DNA from: Acidovorax sp. Leaf78
GTDB taxonomy: Bacteria; Pseudomonadota; Gammaproteobacteria; Burkholderiales; Burkholderiaceae_C
Assembly: GCF_001422735.1 (NCBI RefSeq)
Contig: NZ_LMLZ01000023.1
Location: 52,723-116,722, forward strand
Direction of reading: 5' to 3'
DNA: 64,000 nt
Of this stretch, positions 7,923 to 16,151 are shown in pieces; within the stretch, counting starts at the first letter, position 1, and each line of letters opens with the position of its first letter. The position numbers and the translations under genes were made by a program. Below the pieces are notes generated by a model. That model had not been told where the DNA came from. It saw nothing but the letters and a program-made list of their open reading frames with translations, and did not search any database.

Positions 7923-8933
7923 ATGCACGCCATCACCCGCCAGGCCGTTTCGGCCTATGCATCCCAACTCGCCACCCTGAACTCCGTGCCCAGCGCGGGC
8001 GAGAAATTCACCGTTGCACCCACCGTGGCGCAGACCCTGGAAACCAAAATTCAGGAGTCCGCGGACGTGCTCAAGCGCATCAATATCGTGCCCGTGCGCG
8101 AGCAACAGGGCGCAAAGCTGGGCCTGGGCATCGGCGGCCCTGCAGCCAGCCGCACGAACACGAAGCTCAAAGACCGCGCCACGCGCGATCTGTCCACGCT
8201 GGACGGCACCCAATACCACTGCTTTCAAACGAACTTCGACACCCATTTGGACTACGCCAAGCTCGACATGTGGGCGAAGTTCAAAGACTTCCAAACCCGT
8301 GTGCGCGATGCCCTCGTCATTCGCCAGGCCCTCGACCGCACCATGATCGGTTTTAACGGCGTGACCGCAGCTGCAGAAACCGACATCGCAGCAAACCCCA
8401 TGCTGCAGGACGTCAACAAGGGCTGGCTGCAGCAGCTGCGCGAGACAGCGCCCGAGCGCGTGATGGACGAAGGTGCGGCGGGCGCTGGCGCCATCAAGGT
8501 GGGAGATGCTGCAGGCGCGCATTACAAGAACCTCGACGCGCTGGTAATGGACGCCCTCAACCTGCTGGACCCCTGGTTTCACAACGACACCAGCTTGGTG
8601 GCGATGGTCGGCCGCGACCTGCTGCACGACAAGTATTTCCCGATGGTCAACGTGAAGCAAGCGCCCACCGAGCAGCTGGCCGCGCAGGTCATCATGGGCC
8701 AGAAGGCCATCGGCAACGTTACGGCGGCGGCGGTGCCCTTCTTCCCGGGCGCATCCATCCTCATCACCAGCTGGGACAACCTGTCCATCTACTGGCAAGA
8801 GGAAACACGCCGCCGCATGTTCACCGACAACGCCAAGCGCGACCGGTACGAGAACTACGAAAGCGTGAACGAAGCCTACGTGGTGGAGAACCTGGGCAAG
8901 GCGGTGCTGCTGGAAAACATAGAGCTGGCCTGA
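7923..8933 (+). CDS. N: Major capsid protein precursor (P2 gpN-like)
   Basis: 336 residues, near the P2 gpN length. Characteristic segments are TRQAVSAYASQLATLN at the start, which includes the region expected to be removed by the gpO protease, the FDTHLDYAKLDMWAK segment, DVNKGWLQQLRETAPERVM, and the C-terminal RRMFTDNAKRDRYENYESVNEAYVVE. These match the P2 HK97-fold capsid. It lies 60 bases after O, with no visible terminator between, as expected for co-expression with its scaffold. Confidence 0.95.
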   Translation: MHAITRQAVSAYASQLATLNSVPSAGEKFTVAPTVAQTLETKIQESADVLKRINIVPVREQQGAKLGLGIGGPAASRTNTKLKDRATRDLSTLDGTQYHCFQTNFDTHLDYAKLDMWAKFKDFQTRVRDALVIRQALDRTMIGFNGVTAAAETDIAANPMLQDVNKGWLQQLRETAPERVMDEGAAGAGAIKVGDAAGAHYKNLDALVMDALNLLDPWFHNDTSLVAMVGRDLLHDKYFPMVNVKQAPTEQLAAQVIMGQKAIGNVTAAAVPFFPGASILITSWDNLSIYWQEETRRRMFTDNAKRDRYENYESVNEAYVVENLGKAVLLENIELA

Positions 8934-8943
8934 GCGGGGCGCC

Positions 8944-9645
8944 ATGACATCCCCCGCCCGAGCACACAAACTGCGCGTGCTGGCCGAGCTGTCGGCCAGG
9001 GCTGCGCCCCACGGCCATGAGGTCCGGGGCACCGCCTACGAACTGATGCTGCGCCAGCTCGCCGAACACAAACGGCTGCTCAAAAGCATCCAGTCTGTCG
9101 AACGCAAGATCGACGCAAAGCGCGAGCTGCTGGCCGTGTACGACGAATACCTGGCCGGCGCGCTCGCAGGCGGCCAGGGCGCGCACGACATGGTGCTGGT
9201 CACGCTGATGGTGTGGCACATGGATACCGGTTCCTGGGTTCGCGCCCTGGAGCTGTCCCGCTATGTGATCGCCAACGGCCTGGCGATGCCGTCCGAATAC
9301 ACGCGCACGCCGGCCGTGATCTTGATCGACATGGCGGCCACCGCAGCGCTGGACGGGAAGCTGTGTGGAGATGAGGCGGTGCGCGTGCTCGCAGATGTCG
9401 CGCAGCTGACCGAAGCCCACGACGCGCCCGACCAAGCGCGCGCCAAGCTGTTCAAGGCCATCGGCTATGCACTCCTGGGCCGCACCCCGACGACAACGCC
9501 CGACTACACAACGGTTGACGAAACCAAGGCCCGCGCGGCCATGGCGCAGTTTGCCCGCGCGAACGAACTGTTCGCGCAGGTCGGCGTGAAAAAAGACATG
9601 GAGCGTTTGGAGCGACGTTTGAAGAACGCCGCGCCAGCCTCCTGA
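8944..9645 (+). CDS. M: Terminase small subunit (P2 gpM-like)
   Basis: 233 residues. gpM recognises cos DNA and recruits the gpP ATPase. The N-terminal half is helical and basic, and the centre contains LVTLMVWHMDTGSWVRALEL and LADYVIANGLAMP-like segments typical of the family. It starts ten bases after N. Confidence 0.9.
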   Translation: MTSPARAHKLRVLAELSARAAPHGHEVRGTAYELMLRQLAEHKRLLKSIQSVERKIDAKRELLAVYDEYLAGALAGGQGAHDMVLVTLMVWHMDTGSWVRALELSRYVIANGLAMPSEYTRTPAVILIDMAATAALDGKLCGDEAVRVLADVAQLTEAHDAPDQARAKLFKAIGYALLGRTPTTTPDYTTVDETKARAAMAQFARANELFAQVGVKKDMERLERRLKNAAPAS

Positions 9646-9758
9646 CCGAGCGTACCCCGCACCCTGGCGGCTCCGGGTGCCGCGACCCAAGGGCGCAAGC
9701 CCGGCGGTCAACGCACCCGGACCACCGCCACCTTATTCACCACCCCGAGGCCTACCCC

Positions 9759-10241
9759 GTGAGTTTCGTAGCCACAGCCAAACCCCCCGTTGTCGGCGCA
9801 GAGCTGCCCGTGCAAAACCACCCGTGGTTTCCTGCCATCTCGCCCGACCGCCTGCGCCTGGCCTGCCGACTGGATGGCACCGTCACGCCCGACCGCCTGC
9901 GCCTGGCGCTGGTGGCGGCCCTGCGCAGCGTAAACGGCGAGCTGCGTGCCTGGCGCGATGCGCACCAAGCCATGGGCTATGCCTCGCTGTCCGCCGTGCC
10001 ATGCGATGAACTGGACGGCGCCAGCGAGAACGAAGCGCGCTATCTCCTGGCCGTCTATTCCCATGTGCAGGCCGACCTGGCCGAGGCGTATCGCGACATC
10101 AGCACCACGCCATCGAGCGACGGCAAAGGCGACCGCATCAAAGAAAAGATCGAGAGCCGGGCCGACTCCCACCGCCAGGCCATGCGCTGGGCTATCTCCG
10201 ACATCCTGGGCATCGGCCGCACCACCGTGGAGCTGATCTGA
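9759..10241 (+). CDS. L: Head completion/stabilisation protein (P2 gpL-like)
   Basis: 160 residues from a GTG start, with GAGG about nine bases upstream. gpL sits under the portal and closes the filled head. The motif RLACRLDGTVTPDRLRLA matches the equivalent stretch of P2 gpL. At DNA level a 22-base segment (9841-9862) recurs exactly at 9886-9907, encoding PDRLRLA twice. The C-terminal WAISDILGIGRTTVELI matches the family's end. Its stop overlaps the start of X by one base. Confidence 0.9.
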   Translation: MSFVATAKPPVVGAELPVQNHPWFPAISPDRLRLACRLDGTVTPDRLRLALVAALRSVNGELRAWRDAHQAMGYASLSAVPCDELDGASENEARYLLAVYSHVQADLAEAYRDISTTPSSDGKGDRIKEKIESRADSHRQAMRWAISDILGIGRTTVELI

Positions 10242-10447
10242 TGCCGCAAGCCATCGCCCGCGACCACGAAACGCTCGACCAAATTTGCCTGCGCACCCTT
10301 GGGACCACGCGCGGCACGGTCGAAGCCGCGCTGAACCTGAATCCCGGCCTCGCCGCCAAGGGCGTGCACCTGGCGGCCGGCGACTCCGTGCAGCTGCCCG
10401 ACGCACCCGCCCCGACCACCCGACCAACCATCAACCTGTGGGATTGA
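10241..10447 (+). CDS. X: Tail protein X (P2 gpX-like, LysM-related)
   Basis: 68 residues with the LysM-like pattern DHETLDQICLRTLG, GTVEAALNLNPGLA and GVHLAAGDSVQLP, as in P2 gpX. gpX is a small, essential tail component probably located at the tail end or baseplate hub. It is coupled to L through a TGATG overlap. Confidence 0.92.
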   Translation: MPQAIARDHETLDQICLRTLGTTRGTVEAALNLNPGLAAKGVHLAAGDSVQLPDAPAPTTRPTINLWD

Positions 10448-10452
10448 TCACC

Positions 10453-10671
10453 ATGGACAGCGCAAGCATTGCCAAAGCCGTGGGTGTGGAAGTCGCAAAG
10501 GCCTCCCCGCCCGTCACCGTCGCCGCGAATCAGCAGGGCGGCTTCTTCACCCTGAGCCCAATCACTACCCTGACGTGCCTCTACCTGGCGCTGCAGATCG
10601 CCTACTTGGTGTGGAAATGGCAGAACGAACGCGAGGACCGCAACGCCAAGCGCTTGGGGGCGCAGCCATGA
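10453..10671 (+). CDS. Probable holin or holin-like membrane protein
   Basis: 72 residues with one clear transmembrane helix (about residues 36-56, TLTCLYLALQIAYLVWKW) followed by a charged cytoplasmic tail rich in Arg and Glu. The position between X and the lysozyme is where P2 encodes its holin Y. The start ATG at 10453 follows X by five bases, and its stop overlaps the lysozyme start (ATGA). A single helix would make it a class III-like holin. The assignment rests on position and topology, not sequence identity. Confidence 0.75.
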   Translation: MDSASIAKAVGVEVAKASPPVTVAANQQGGFFTLSPITTLTCLYLALQIAYLVWKWQNEREDRNAKRLGAQP

Positions 10672-11231
10672 GCGGCAGCACACGCCAGCGCATCGCCGTC
10701 GCGCTACTGTCACTATCGGCCGCTGGCTTCGCCACATGGAAGGCCAGCGAAGGCGACGGCCCCACCAGTGTGCGCGCGGATGGCGCGGTGGTGCACCACC
10801 CCTACGTGCCCACGGCCGGCGACGTGCCCACCATCGGCCACGGGTCCACACGCTACGAAGACGGCACGCGCGTGAGTCTTGCCGACGCGCCCATCACCCG
10901 CCAGCGGGCCGAGCAGCTGGCGCGCAACCTGCACAGCGCGGACGAATTGCGCTTCAAGGCCAGCCTGCCGGACGTGCTTCTGTATCCCGGCGAGTTCGAC
11001 CTGTATCAAGACTGGGTCGGCCAGTTCGGCAGCGGCAACTGGCGCAAGCCGCAGTCGCCGCGAACCTGGCTGCTTTGGGGGGACTACATGGGCGCATGCC
11101 ATGCCCTGCTGCAGTGGCGGTTTCAGGCCGGCCGAGACTGCCGCCTGCCCGAGAACTGGGGGCCGAAGGGCTGCAAGGGCGTGTGGACCCGCCAACAAAA
11201 GAGGCATGCGGACTGCATGGCGATGCAATGA
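10668..11231 (+). CDS. SAR-type endolysin, GH24-like lysozyme
   Basis: 187 residues. Residues about 8-22 are a weakly hydrophobic Ala/Gly/Ser-rich helix directly followed by Glu28 in ASEGD, the hallmark of signal-anchor-release endolysins of P1/P21 type. The GH24 core follows as VPTIGHGST with Thr55. The usual YxDxxG aspartate is not at its normal place: the segment reads PYVPTAGDVPT, so an Asp lies two residues later. I recall this variant in other Burkholderiales phages, so it is probably functional. It degrades peptidoglycan after holin-triggered release. It overlaps the holin and the next small gene by four bases each. Confidence 0.85.
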   Translation: MSGSTRQRIAVALLSLSAAGFATWKASEGDGPTSVRADGAVVHHPYVPTAGDVPTIGHGSTRYEDGTRVSLADAPITRQRAEQLARNLHSADELRFKASLPDVLLYPGEFDLYQDWVGQFGSGNWRKPQSPRTWLLWGDYMGACHALLQWRFQAGRDCRLPENWGPKGCKGVWTRQQKRHADCMAMQ

Positions 11232-11347
11232 AAAAAGCCCTCAAAGCTCTGGCCATCACCGCGCTGGTGCTGGTGCTGCTCGCCGCCGCTGCCCTGGCGG
11301 CTGCCTACGTCACCTTTTGCGGTGGCCATCCGCACGGGATCTGCTGA
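11228..11347 (+). CDS. Small membrane peptide in the lysis cassette
   Basis: 39 residues, MKKALKALAITALVLVLLAA onward: two or three lysines, one hydrophobic helix (about 7-29), then a short Cys/His-rich tail CGGHPHGIC. It starts in the ATGA overlap with the lysozyme stop and ends one base before Rz, so translation is coupled on both sides. It could be a holin partner, an antiholin or a small exported peptide; I cannot tell which. Confidence 0.6.
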   Translation: MKKALKALAITALVLVLLAAAALAAAYVTFCGGHPHGIC

Positions 11348-11348
11348 C

Positions 11349-11888
11349 ATGCTGAGCACCATTAAAGCCTACGCCTGGCAGGCCGGCGCACTGGCACTGG
11401 GCGCACTGTTGATCGCGCAAACCTATCGCCTGCACTCCGAGCAACTGGCCCACCGCGATCTGATCGCCAGCACCGCCCGCGCATCCAAAGCGCGCACGGA
11501 CGCTGTGCTGACCGATGAACGCGCCACCGCCGCGAATGAGTCCACCCACGCAACCCACACCCTGGAGGCATCCGATGTTTTCACCCAAGGCCAGCCGACG
11601 CGCGACGATGCTCTGCGCCTCGATCTGTCTCGCGCTGAGCGGCTGCGCAGCGATGCCGAGCGGCGAGCCGCAACCTATCGCGCGCAAGCCCAAGCCGACG
11701 ACGCTGCCCGCCGCAGTCTTGCGGATCGACTTGAAACCCTCGACCGCCACATTGTCGAAGGCGTCCAAGTGGTCGGAGAACTCCGAGCGGTTGTTGACAA
11801 GCGAGACGCCGAAGTAGTCCTGCTGCGCTCTGTGATCGATGCTGACCGCCAGCTGTTGGAAGGCACGCCCGATGCTCAAGCCCAGTAG
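11349..11888 (+). CDS. Rz-like spanin, inner-membrane subunit (LysB)
   Basis: 179 residues with an N-terminal anchor helix (about 9-24, WQAGALALGALLIAQTY) followed by a long periplasmic coiled coil (SRAERLRSDAERRAATYRAQ and onward). This is the i-spanin layout of P2 LysB/Rz. Together with the lipoprotein encoded inside it in another frame it fuses inner and outer membranes in the last step of lysis. Its 3' end overlaps gene R by 17 bases. Confidence 0.85.
   Translation: MLSTIKAYAWQAGALALGALLIAQTYRLHSEQLAHRDLIASTARASKARTDAVLTDERATAANESTHATHTLEASDVFTQGQPTRDDALRLDLSRAERLRSDAERRAATYRAQAQADDAARRSLADRLETLDRHIVEGVQVVGELRAVVDKRDAEVVLLRSVIDADRQLLEGTPDAQAQ
11575..11817 (+). CDS. Rz1-like spanin, outer-membrane lipoprotein embedded in Rz (LysC)
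   Basis: 80 residues read in a different frame, wholly inside the Rz gene. A strong GGAGG lies eight bases before the ATG. The signal sequence ends in a lipobox LSGC with lipidated Cys24, and the mature part begins Pro-rich (PSGEPQPIARKPKP), as in Rz1 proteins. It differs from lambda Rz1 in being longer after the lipobox. The nested arrangement is the one described for P2 lysB/lysC and lambda Rz/Rz1. Confidence 0.85.
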   Translation: MFSPKASRRATMLCASICLALSGCAAMPSGEPQPIARKPKPTTLPAAVLRIDLKPSTATLSKASKWSENSERLLTSETPK

Positions 11889-12366
11889 CCTGCGCGACCA
11901 ACTCACGGCCGCCATTCCCTGGTTCGCGCAGAACCCCGAGAACCTGACGTTGTTCATCAACGCGGGCCGCATCATCACCACGGGCACCGGCACGCTGTCG
12001 TTTGAGTACGCCTACACCCTGCAGATCGTGGCGCTGGGCTACGCCGGCCACGCCGATGCGCTGGTGGTGCCGATGCTGGAGTGGATTTCCCGCAACCAGC
12101 CCGAGCTGTTGGACAACCCCGACAAGCGAGAAAAGGCCCTGCGGTTCAACGTCGAGTTTCTGACCGACATCACCACCGACATCGGTTTCGAGATCGACCT
12201 GACCGAGCGCGTGCTGGTGCGCCCGCGCGCCGGGGCGCCGGCCGGCGCCGTGGAGCTGCACCATGTGGCCGAGCCGCCGCACCCGGTCCACATCGACAAG
12301 CCCGAGCACTGGGCCCTGTGGATGCACGGCGAGCTGCTGGCCCAGTGGGACCACGACCCCCGTTAA
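11872..12366 (+). CDS. R: Tail completion protein (P2 gpR-like)
   Basis: 164 residues starting at MLKPSSLRDQL, which matches the family's usual N-terminus (MLKPxSLR); TTGGAAGG precedes it. P2 gpR acts with gpS in finishing the tail so it can join the head. The core ILQIVALGYAGHADALVVP-like region and DIGFEIDLTERVLV agree with the family. It overlaps the end of Rz and is followed by S after three bases. Confidence 0.9.
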   Translation: MLKPSSLRDQLTAAIPWFAQNPENLTLFINAGRIITTGTGTLSFEYAYTLQIVALGYAGHADALVVPMLEWISRNQPELLDNPDKREKALRFNVEFLTDITTDIGFEIDLTERVLVRPRAGAPAGAVELHHVAEPPHPVHIDKPEHWALWMHGELLAQWDHDPR

Positions 12367-12369
12367 GCC

Positions 12370-12837
12370 ATGGACGATCTGCAGCGCCTGGAAGAGTGGC
12401 TTTCCCCACTGCTGGCCAAACTCACCGACGCCGAGCGCCGCGGCCTGGCGCGCGAGGTGGCGCGCGATCTGCGCGCGGCCAACGTGGCCACCATGCGAGC
12501 GCAGCAGGCACCGGACGGCATGCCGTGGGAACCCCGTAAGCCCAATGCCCTGCGCGAGGCACGCGGCGCAGTGCGTCGCAACGCGAAGAAGTCTGCGCCC
12601 ATGTTCCAGAAGCTGCGCGCCGCAAAGCACCTCAAGGCACAGGGCCTGACCGACGAAGCGGTGCTGCAGTTCGTGGGCCGGGCTGACCGCATCGCCCGCG
12701 TCCACCACTTCGGGCTGGAAGACCGCGTAAAGCCAGGCGGGCCGACATACCGCTACCCAGCGCGGCCCCTTCTGGGCATCACCGAAGCCCAGATGGTGCG
12801 GATTCAGGAACTGGTGCTGACTCACCTTTCCCGGTAG
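12370..12837 (+). CDS. S: Tail completion protein (P2 gpS-like)
   Basis: 155 residues, helical N-terminus (LQRLEEWLSPLLAKL), then MPWEPRK and RIARVHHFGLEDRVKPGGP, which are the conserved stretches of the phage virion morphogenesis (gpS) family. It is the last gene of this late operon; the Ogr-type site for the V operon follows. Confidence 0.9.
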   Translation: MDDLQRLEEWLSPLLAKLTDAERRGLAREVARDLRAANVATMRAQQAPDGMPWEPRKPNALREARGAVRRNAKKSAPMFQKLRAAKHLKAQGLTDEAVLQFVGRADRIARVHHFGLEDRVKPGGPTYRYPARPLLGITEAQMVRIQELVLTHLSR

Positions 12838-12848
12838 CGACACAGCTG

Positions 12849-12871
12849 CATGTGCACGGGGTGCACACAGG
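12849..12871. promoter_or_regulatory. Ogr-type late activator site upstream of V
   Basis: TGTGCAC-GGG-GTGCACA is a seven-base inverted repeat that also gives TGT-N13-ACA at 12851-12869, as at P/O and FI. Its centre is only 57 bases before the V start codon, so if activation is at -55 the V message would have almost no leader. Confidence 0.55.
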
Positions 12872-12916
12872 CGCAATCGGGTGCGTTTTCGCGCGCACGC
12901 GGGCACCATCAATTGC

Positions 12917-13513
12917 ATGGAACGGCCCGTTGCTCAATCTGAATCCCCCCTCGAAATCGGCCGCCGCATAGAGAACATCTTGCGCGCGGGAACCGTGGCC
13001 GAAGTGCGCCACGGCAAGCCCGCGCGCTGCCGCGTACGCAGCGGCGACTTGCTCACCGACTGGCTCCCCTGGACCAGCGGCAGCGCGGGCGGTGCATCGC
13101 GCCGCCAGTGGTGGCCGCCCAAGGTCGGCGAGCAGTGCATGGTCATGGCGCCCGGCGGCGACCTGCTCAACGCCGTAGTGCTGCCCGGTGTCTACAGCGA
13201 CAAGGCCCCGCAGGGCAGCGAGAACCCCAACGCCTACCGCCTCGACTGGAGCGAAACCGAAGGCATGGAGCACGACGCGGGCGCCGGAATGCTCACCATC
13301 ACCTGCGAACAAGGCATTACCCTGCGCGTGGGCCAGGCCTTCATAGAGCTGCGGCGGGATCGCATCGTCCTGTCTGCCGGTGGCGGATCTCTGGTGATCG
13401 ACGCCGAGGGCGCCACCGGCTCGCCCGACGTGCTGGCCGGCGGCATCAGCCTGCGCAACCACGTGCACGGCGGCGTCAAGCAAGGCGACGACGACACGCA
13501 AGGCCCCAAATGA
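12917..13513 (+). CDS. V: Baseplate spike protein (P2 gpV-like)
   Basis: 198 residues. gpV is the trimeric membrane-piercing spike. An N-terminal OB-fold (about 25-100, RCRVRSGDLLTDWLPW and WWPPKVGEQCMVM) is followed by a beta-helix with SLVIDAEG repeats, and the C-terminus carries the HxH iron-binding tip motif in NHVHGGV. The start MERPVAQSES is chosen from length and family; no ribosome-binding site is evident. The stop overlaps W by four bases. Confidence 0.92.
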   Translation: MERPVAQSESPLEIGRRIENILRAGTVAEVRHGKPARCRVRSGDLLTDWLPWTSGSAGGASRRQWWPPKVGEQCMVMAPGGDLLNAVVLPGVYSDKAPQGSENPNAYRLDWSETEGMEHDAGAGMLTITCEQGITLRVGQAFIELRRDRIVLSAGGGSLVIDAEGATGSPDVLAGGISLRNHVHGGVKQGDDDTQGPK

Positions 13514-13872
13514 ACCGCTACACCGGCCACTCCATCACCGGCCTGGAGCACTTGCGCCAGTCCGTGGGCGACATCCTCACTACACCCATCGGCTCCCGCG
13601 TCATGCGCCGGGACTATGGCTCCCTGGTGCCCGAGCTGATCGACCATCCCGACACGCAGACCACGCAAATACGCCTGTTTTCTGCCATCGCAAGCGCCCT
13701 GATGCGCTGGGAGCCGCGCATGCGCCTGTCGCGCATCCTGGTGGCGCGCGAGGCCGACAAGCCGGGCCGCCTGCAACTGACCCTGGAAGGCACACACCTG
13801 AACGAATATCGCCGCCAGCAGCCGCTGTCCCTGCAGCTCACTGTGACCGGCCGGCGTGGGGGTGCTGCATGA
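13510..13872 (+). CDS. W: Baseplate wedge protein (P2 gpW, gp25-like)
   Basis: 120 residues of the T4 gp25-like lysozyme-fold baseplate family: GLEHLRQSVGDILTTPIGSR, MRRDYGSLVPELID and RLSRILV are the diagnostic stretches. gpW and gpJ form the wedge core around the hub. It overlaps V and J by four bases each, implying coupled translation. Confidence 0.93.
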   Translation: MNRYTGHSITGLEHLRQSVGDILTTPIGSRVMRRDYGSLVPELIDHPDTQTTQIRLFSAIASALMRWEPRMRLSRILVAREADKPGRLQLTLEGTHLNEYRRQQPLSLQLTVTGRRGGAA

Positions 13873-14714
13873 CGATTCCCGACCTGAACAAGCTACCCGC
13901 GCCCACTGTGGTGGAGCAGCTGGACTTTGAAACCATCTATGAAGCCCACCGGGACGACCTGCTGGTGCGCTACCCGGCCGCCGCCGAAGTCATTGCGCTG
14001 GAGTCCGAGCCGCTGGCCAAGCTGCTGCAGGCCCACGCCTACCGCGAGCTGCTGTACCGCCAGCGCGTGAACGACGCGGCCCGCGCCTACCTGCTCGCCT
14101 TCGCCACGGGCGCCGACCTCGACCACAAGGGAGCCTTCTACGGTGTGCCCCGCCTGCCGGGCGAAACGGATGCACGCTACCGGGTGCGCATCCAGCTGCG
14201 CATTCGTGCCCTTGCCGGCAACGGCACCCGGGAGCATTACGAACTCGCGGCCATGACAGCGTCGCAGAACGTGCGCGATGCCATCGCTACGCAGCCATGG
14301 CCAGGTTCCGTGCGCGTGCAACTGTGGCTGCACGACACCAGCACGGCCGATGCCACACGGGCCGCCGTGCTCGCCGCGCTGACCGCCGACGACGCCCGCC
14401 CGCTGGGTGTGCCCGTGTCCGTATCGCTCGCCCGGCCTCGGGCTATCAACATCACCGCGGGCCTGGTGCGCGAGGCCGGCGCGCCTACCACCCTGCTGGC
14501 GCAGCTGCAGGCCGCCCTGCCCGCCGCCCTGGCCAGCTACGCGCGCCTGGGCCGCGCCGTGTCGCGCAGCTGGGTAACCACGCGCTTGCACGTGGAAGGC
14601 GTCGTGGCCGTGCGCTACCCCGACCCGACCGCACCAGCCGACATCACCCCCATGGCGGACGATGAATACCCCGTGCTGGGTGCCCTGCTGCTGATCGATG
14701 AGGGCATGCAGTGA
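13869..14714 (+). CDS. J: Baseplate assembly protein (P2 gpJ-like)
   Basis: 281 residues, slightly shorter than P2 gpJ. The N-terminus LNKLPAPTVVEQLDFETI and the central RVNDAARAYLLAFATGADLD with ETDARYRVRIQLR are strong matches to the baseplate J family. The C-terminal domain forms the wedge dimer and tail-fibre network. It sits in the V-W-J-I operon with overlapping ends. Confidence 0.93.
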   Translation: MTIPDLNKLPAPTVVEQLDFETIYEAHRDDLLVRYPAAAEVIALESEPLAKLLQAHAYRELLYRQRVNDAARAYLLAFATGADLDHKGAFYGVPRLPGETDARYRVRIQLRIRALAGNGTREHYELAAMTASQNVRDAIATQPWPGSVRVQLWLHDTSTADATRAAVLAALTADDARPLGVPVSVSLARPRAINITAGLVREAGAPTTLLAQLQAALPAALASYARLGRAVSRSWVTTRLHVEGVVAVRYPDPTAPADITPMADDEYPVLGALLLIDEGMQ

Positions 14715-15664
14715 CCACCACCGCACCCCCGTCGCGCCGGCACCTGCTGCCCCCGCAGGCCACGCCGCTGGAACGCGCCATTGACCAAAGCGCCCCCCAG
14801 TGGGACGCCCTGGCCGCCGCATTCGGGCCGCCCAGCACTGGCACACCCGCTGCGTTCGCGCCCTGGCTGGCTGCAGAGTGGGGCCTCGCACCCTTCGCGC
14901 GCTACTTTCCATCGGTCGATGCGCTGATGGCCGCCGGCAAGCCCTGGCTTTTTGAGCGCGGCACCGCGGCCAGCGTGCACCGCGTGCTGGGCTGGGTCGG
15001 TTTCCCTGATGCGCAGGTGGACGAACGCGGCGCGCTGCTGCACATCAACCTCGGGCGCCCGGCCACCGCAGCCGAGATTGCGCGGATTGCCCACGTGGTG
15101 CGCGAGTCCGTGCCCGTGCACGTGCGCTTCTGGCGCGTGTTCTGGGACCATGACCGCCGGCCGCTACGACTGGACGCCGGCCAGCCGCTGGACACCGCGC
15201 AGCTCGATGGGTCTTCGGGCGTGTGGGTCAGCGTGGAAACCGGCGAACCGATCAAGGCCAGCTTCGGCACGAAGCACACCGGCAGCACCACCAGCACCGC
15301 AGGCCAGCCGCAGGCCGGCGCCCTGGCCGCCTACGTCGCCAAGCTCACCCGCAATGACAAAGCCGTGCTTGATTGCTGGCGCCTGGACTCCCGCCTGCTG
15401 GCCAATGAGTTCGGCGGCATCGGCGAGCTGATGCGCGGCGAGGTGCCCGGATACGTGCGCGTGCAAGGCGAGCGCGGCGTGCAAGGCACTGCCACGCAGG
15501 ACGAAACCCCATGGAGCGCGCCACCTGCCGAGCTGGCAGGCACCGCCGACGCCATGGACGAACTACCGCCAGCCCTGCCGCAACCGCAGGGATGGTCCGG
15601 CACCTGGGGCGCCCTGCGCTGGCGCCCTGTCTTCATCGAATCGAAATCAACGGAGAGCAACTGA
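14711..15664 (+). CDS. I: Tail protein I (P2 gpI-like), extended C-terminus
   Basis: 317 residues, longer than typical P2 gpI. The first 175 residues carry the gpI features: LLPPQATPLERAIDQ, WLAAEWGLAPFARYFP and the RRHLIxxA-like region near GTAASVHRVLGWVGF. The remaining C-terminal third (about 176-317) is not part of gpI that I recognise and may adapt the baseplate to the unusual fibres encoded next. The stop overlaps the next start (TGATG). Confidence 0.88.
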   Translation: MTTTAPPSRRHLLPPQATPLERAIDQSAPQWDALAAAFGPPSTGTPAAFAPWLAAEWGLAPFARYFPSVDALMAAGKPWLFERGTAASVHRVLGWVGFPDAQVDERGALLHINLGRPATAAEIARIAHVVRESVPVHVRFWRVFWDHDRRPLRLDAGQPLDTAQLDGSSGVWVSVETGEPIKASFGTKHTGSTTSTAGQPQAGALAAYVAKLTRNDKAVLDCWRLDSRLLANEFGGIGELMRGEVPGYVRVQGERGVQGTATQDETPWSAPPAELAGTADAMDELPPALPQPQGWSGTWGALRWRPVFIESKSTESN

Positions 15665-16149
15665 TGGCAACCCTGCAAGACGATGGGCGCATTGCCCTGG
15701 CCATGGCCATGGCCGCACAGCCCGTGCATTTGACCTGGGGCCGTGGCCTGCCCGCCTGGGACGCTGTGCCCGAGCCCGAGCCCAGCAACGCCACCGCTCT
15801 GGTGGACGAGGTGGGCCGCCGCCTGGCCACGTTCGTGGGCTACGTGGAGCCCAACCCGGCCGGTGAAATCGAGCTGCCCAGCGGCAGCAAATACGCGGTG
15901 GTGGCCGGCCCAACCCGCTGGCTGTATGTGCGCGTGGTCTTCAACTTTGAAGACGCGGACGGCGAAACCATCCGAGAGCTGGGCATCACCTTCGGCGCCG
16001 CGCCCGTGGCCGGCCTGCCCGCTGGCCAGCGCTACTTCGCACCCGCGCAGATCGCCCAGCCCGGCCGCCTCTACACCCTGGAGCGCGTGCCCGCTTTCAC
16101 ACGCAATGGCGCCGTGCGCCAGACCTTCGAATACGTCCTGCCCTTCTGA
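15664..16149 (+). CDS. Phage tail-associated protein, unknown
   Basis: 161 residues, no signal or membrane segment, beta-rich (RWLYVRVVFNFEDADGETI and LERVPAFTRNGAVRQTFEYV). The alternating hydrophobic pattern suggests a beta-sandwich virion component. It lies between gpI and the giant fibre-like protein with overlapping or two-base spacing, so it is almost certainly a baseplate or fibre connector. P2 has no counterpart here. Confidence 0.7.
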   Translation: MATLQDDGRIALAMAMAAQPVHLTWGRGLPAWDAVPEPEPSNATALVDEVGRRLATFVGYVEPNPAGEIELPSGSKYAVVAGPTRWLYVRVVFNFEDADGETIRELGITFGAAPVAGLPAGQRYFAPAQIAQPGRLYTLERVPAFTRNGAVRQTFEYVLPF

Positions 16150-16151
16150 CC

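Noticed and set aside
9841-9907. 22-base exact direct repeat within gene L
   Set aside because: P2 gpL has a similar duplicated peptide pattern at the same place, so it reflects protein structure with biased codons rather than a mobile repeat.
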